Position numbers and translations under genes: made by a program
NCBI GenBank assembly: GCA_938039345.1
Contig: CALHVB010000132.1
Span: forward strand, 1-15,526
DNA length: 15,526 bases
Direction of reading: 5' to 3'
Origin: an uncultured Sediminicola sp.
Lineage (GTDB): Bacteria; Bacteroidota; Bacteroidia; Flavobacteriales; Flavobacteriaceae
Shown here: in pieces, positions 14,276-15,526 of the stretch
Layout of the letters: each line of letters opens with the position of its first letter
How positions within the stretch are numbered: the first letter of the stretch is position 1
The notes under the pieces: model-generated
What the model was told of the DNA's origin: nothing
What the model saw: only the letters and a program-made list of their open reading frames with translations
The model's database searches: none

Positions 14276-15526
14276 TTAATCTTTATTCCCTATAGCGAAG
14301 CTATTAATGTATCCTATTGGATCTTTAGCATCGTACATGTTGCCATCTATAAAGTCTTTAGTTGGTGCTTTATAACCATCTGTTGCAGGAATATCACTAG
14401 CTGGGATATGACCTTCAGCAACTAATAATTTTGCTGCCTTTTCCCAGATATCTGGACGGTATATATCTTTAATAGTGTTAGCATACCATTCTGCTGGCTT
14501 AGCTTCTGGAATTTGACCCCATCTTCTCATTTGTGTTAAGAACCAAGTTCCGTCTGAGTAGAATGGGTATGTTGCGTTGTACTTGTAGAATACGTTAAAG
14601 TCTGGCATAGCACGCTTATCTCCTTTTTCGAATTCAAAAGTTCCTGTCATTGAGTTTGCTAATACTTCTACTGGCGCACCTACGTATTGTGGCATAGATA
14701 ATATTTTTACTGCTTCTGCTCTGTTTTCTGGAACATCTAACCATTTACCAGCTCTAATTAATGCTTTAGTTACCGCAGTTGCTGTGTTAGGGTAATCTTT
14801 TATAAATTTCTCTGTCATAACAAATACTTTTTCTGGGTTGTTTTTCCAGATATCGTAGTTTGTAGTTACAGGAACACCAATTCCTTTAAATACAGCTTGT
14901 TGGTTCCATGGTTCACCCACACAGTATCCGTAGATAGTTCCAGACTCTAATGTTGCTGGCATCTGTGGCGGAGGCGTTACAGATAATAATACTTCTGCAT
15001 CAATTTGTCCTTGAACGTTATCAGCTGTATACATTCCAGGGTTAATACCTGCTGCAGCTAACCAATATCTAATTTCGTAGTTATGTGTTGATACAGGAAA
15101 TACCATTCCCATTTTAAATGCTTTACCAGAATTTTTATATTCAGTAATTACAGGCTTTAAAGCGTCTGCTTTAATAGGGTGTACTGGTTTTCCGTCTGAA
15201 TCTTTTGGCACATTTGGCTTCATTTTAGACCAAACATCATTAGATACTGTAATTCCGTTCCCGTTTAAATCCATAGAGAAAGGAGTAACTAATTTAGCTT
15301 GTCTACCAAAACCAGCACCTGCAGCAATTGGCTGTCCAGCTAACATATGAGAACCATCTAACTGACCATCTATTACACGGTCTAAAACGTTTTTCCAGTT
15401 AGATTGTGCTTCTACAGAAACAAATAATCCTTCATCTTCAAAAAATCCTTTTTCTTTTGCAATGGCTAAGGGAGCCATATCTGTTAATTTAATAAAACCA
15501 AAAGTTAATTGTGGTTTTTCAATGTC
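14276..15526 (-). CDS. nrtA: Nitrate-binding protein NrtA-like, N-terminus beyond the window
   Basis: Periplasmic or membrane-tethered substrate-binding component of the importer. The frame is open to the right edge, giving 16 more residues (ending FGFIKLTD) before the first visible Met at 15478. These match the typical start of the mature NrtA/CmpA domain, so that Met is internal and the signal peptide is off-window. Over the 416 visible residues: [13 protein letters not shown] (17-29), the HMLAGQP block (60-66), [24 protein letters not shown] (147-161), whose His probably corresponds to the nitrate-binding His of cyanobacterial NrtA, and [12 protein letters not shown] (200-211). The Trp in [10 protein letters not shown] may also line the site. 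First gene of the operon in view, 24 bases before the permease. The NrtA/CmpA family binds nitrate or bicarbonate; nitrate is favoured by the neighbouring reductase. Confidence 0.9.
   Translation of the reverse strand, partial: DIEKPQLTFGFIKLTDMAPLAIAKEKGFFEDEGLFVSVEAQSNWKNVLDRVIDGQLDGSHMLAGQPIAAGAGFGRQAKLVTPFSMDLNGNGITVSNDVWSKMKPNVPKDSDGKPVHPIKADALKPVITEYKNSGKAFKMGMVFPVSTHNYEIRYWLAAAGINPGMYTADNVQGQIDAEVLLSVTPPPQMPATLESGTIYGYCVGEPWNQQAVFKGIGVPVTTNYDIWKNNPEKVFVMTEKFIKDYPNTATAVTKALIRAGKWLDVPENRAEAVKILSMPQYVGAPVEVLANSMTGTFEFEKGDKRAMPDFNVFYKYNATYPFYSDGTWFLTQMRRWGQIPEAKPAEWYANTIKDIYRPDIWEKAAKLLVAEGHIPASDIPATDGYKAPTKDFIDGNMYDAKDPIGYINSFAIGNKD

Noticed and set aside
1..15526. CRISPR arrays, tRNA or rRNA genes, prophage or attachment sites
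   Set aside because: No regularly spaced repeats, no cloverleaf-type or rRNA segments, and no integrase or direct-repeat boundaries were found by reading the gene-free stretches.

Overview
The window looks like a chromosomal segment of an AT-rich member of the Bacteroidota, most likely Flavobacteriia. The support for this is the very A/T-rich intergenic DNA, TAnnTTTG-type -7 boxes in place of E. coli-type -10 boxes, a secreted DxDxDG-repeat surface protein with an FSQ signal-peptide end, and an alginate-export-type outer-membrane protein. No species can be named from the sequence alone.

Layout. (1) Bases 1-1290 are an accessory, mobile-looking patch. It holds the 3' part of a Y1/HUH (REP-associated type) transposase, a palindrome-rich REP-like element, a 54-codon basic C-terminal gene remnant without a start, a small putative lipoprotein, a second REP-like element in opposite orientation, and a terminator between converging genes. 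(2) Bases 1296-6281 (minus strand) are a two-gene nitrate-reduction operon. The first gene encodes an assimilatory molybdopterin nitrate reductase fused to an NAD(P)H/FAD oxidoreductase module and a C-terminal BFD-like [2Fe-2S] module. Twelve bases downstream is a protein that looks like a nitrite/sulfite reductase scaffold without the siroheme/[4Fe-4S] cysteines, ending in a rubredoxin domain. (3) Bases 6282-6598 are a divergent control region with a good -33/-7 promoter candidate for the nitrate reductase and a TACGTA-N4-TACGTA inverted repeat lying between its two boxes. (4) Bases 6599-9334 (plus) encode a large secreted multi-domain surface protein unrelated to nitrate. (5) Bases 9340-10011 (minus) encode a NarL/FixJ-type response regulator with no histidine kinase in view. 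(6) Bases 10164-15526 (minus) are a nitrate uptake operon in transcription order: substrate-binding protein (5' end beyond the window), permease, two ATPases and an outer-membrane porin, followed by a terminator hairpin.

How the parts work together (inference from family knowledge). The porin would pass nitrate over the outer membrane, the NrtA-NrtB-NrtC-NrtD transporter would import it, and the fused reductase would reduce it to nitrite with NAD(P)H electrons passing internally through FAD and [2Fe-2S]. The rubredoxin fusion may carry electrons from the rubredoxin-reductase-like FAD module to a partner. No catalytically plausible nitrite reductase (NirB/NirD or NirA) is in the window, so it should be encoded nearby or elsewhere. 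The response regulator may belong to this regulon.

The most unusual items are the Nir-like/rubredoxin fusion next to the NasA-FAD-BFD fusion, the Asn in place of the switch histidine in one of the two transporter ATPases, and the inverted REP-like elements that flank a possible orphan toxin tail and lipoprotein.
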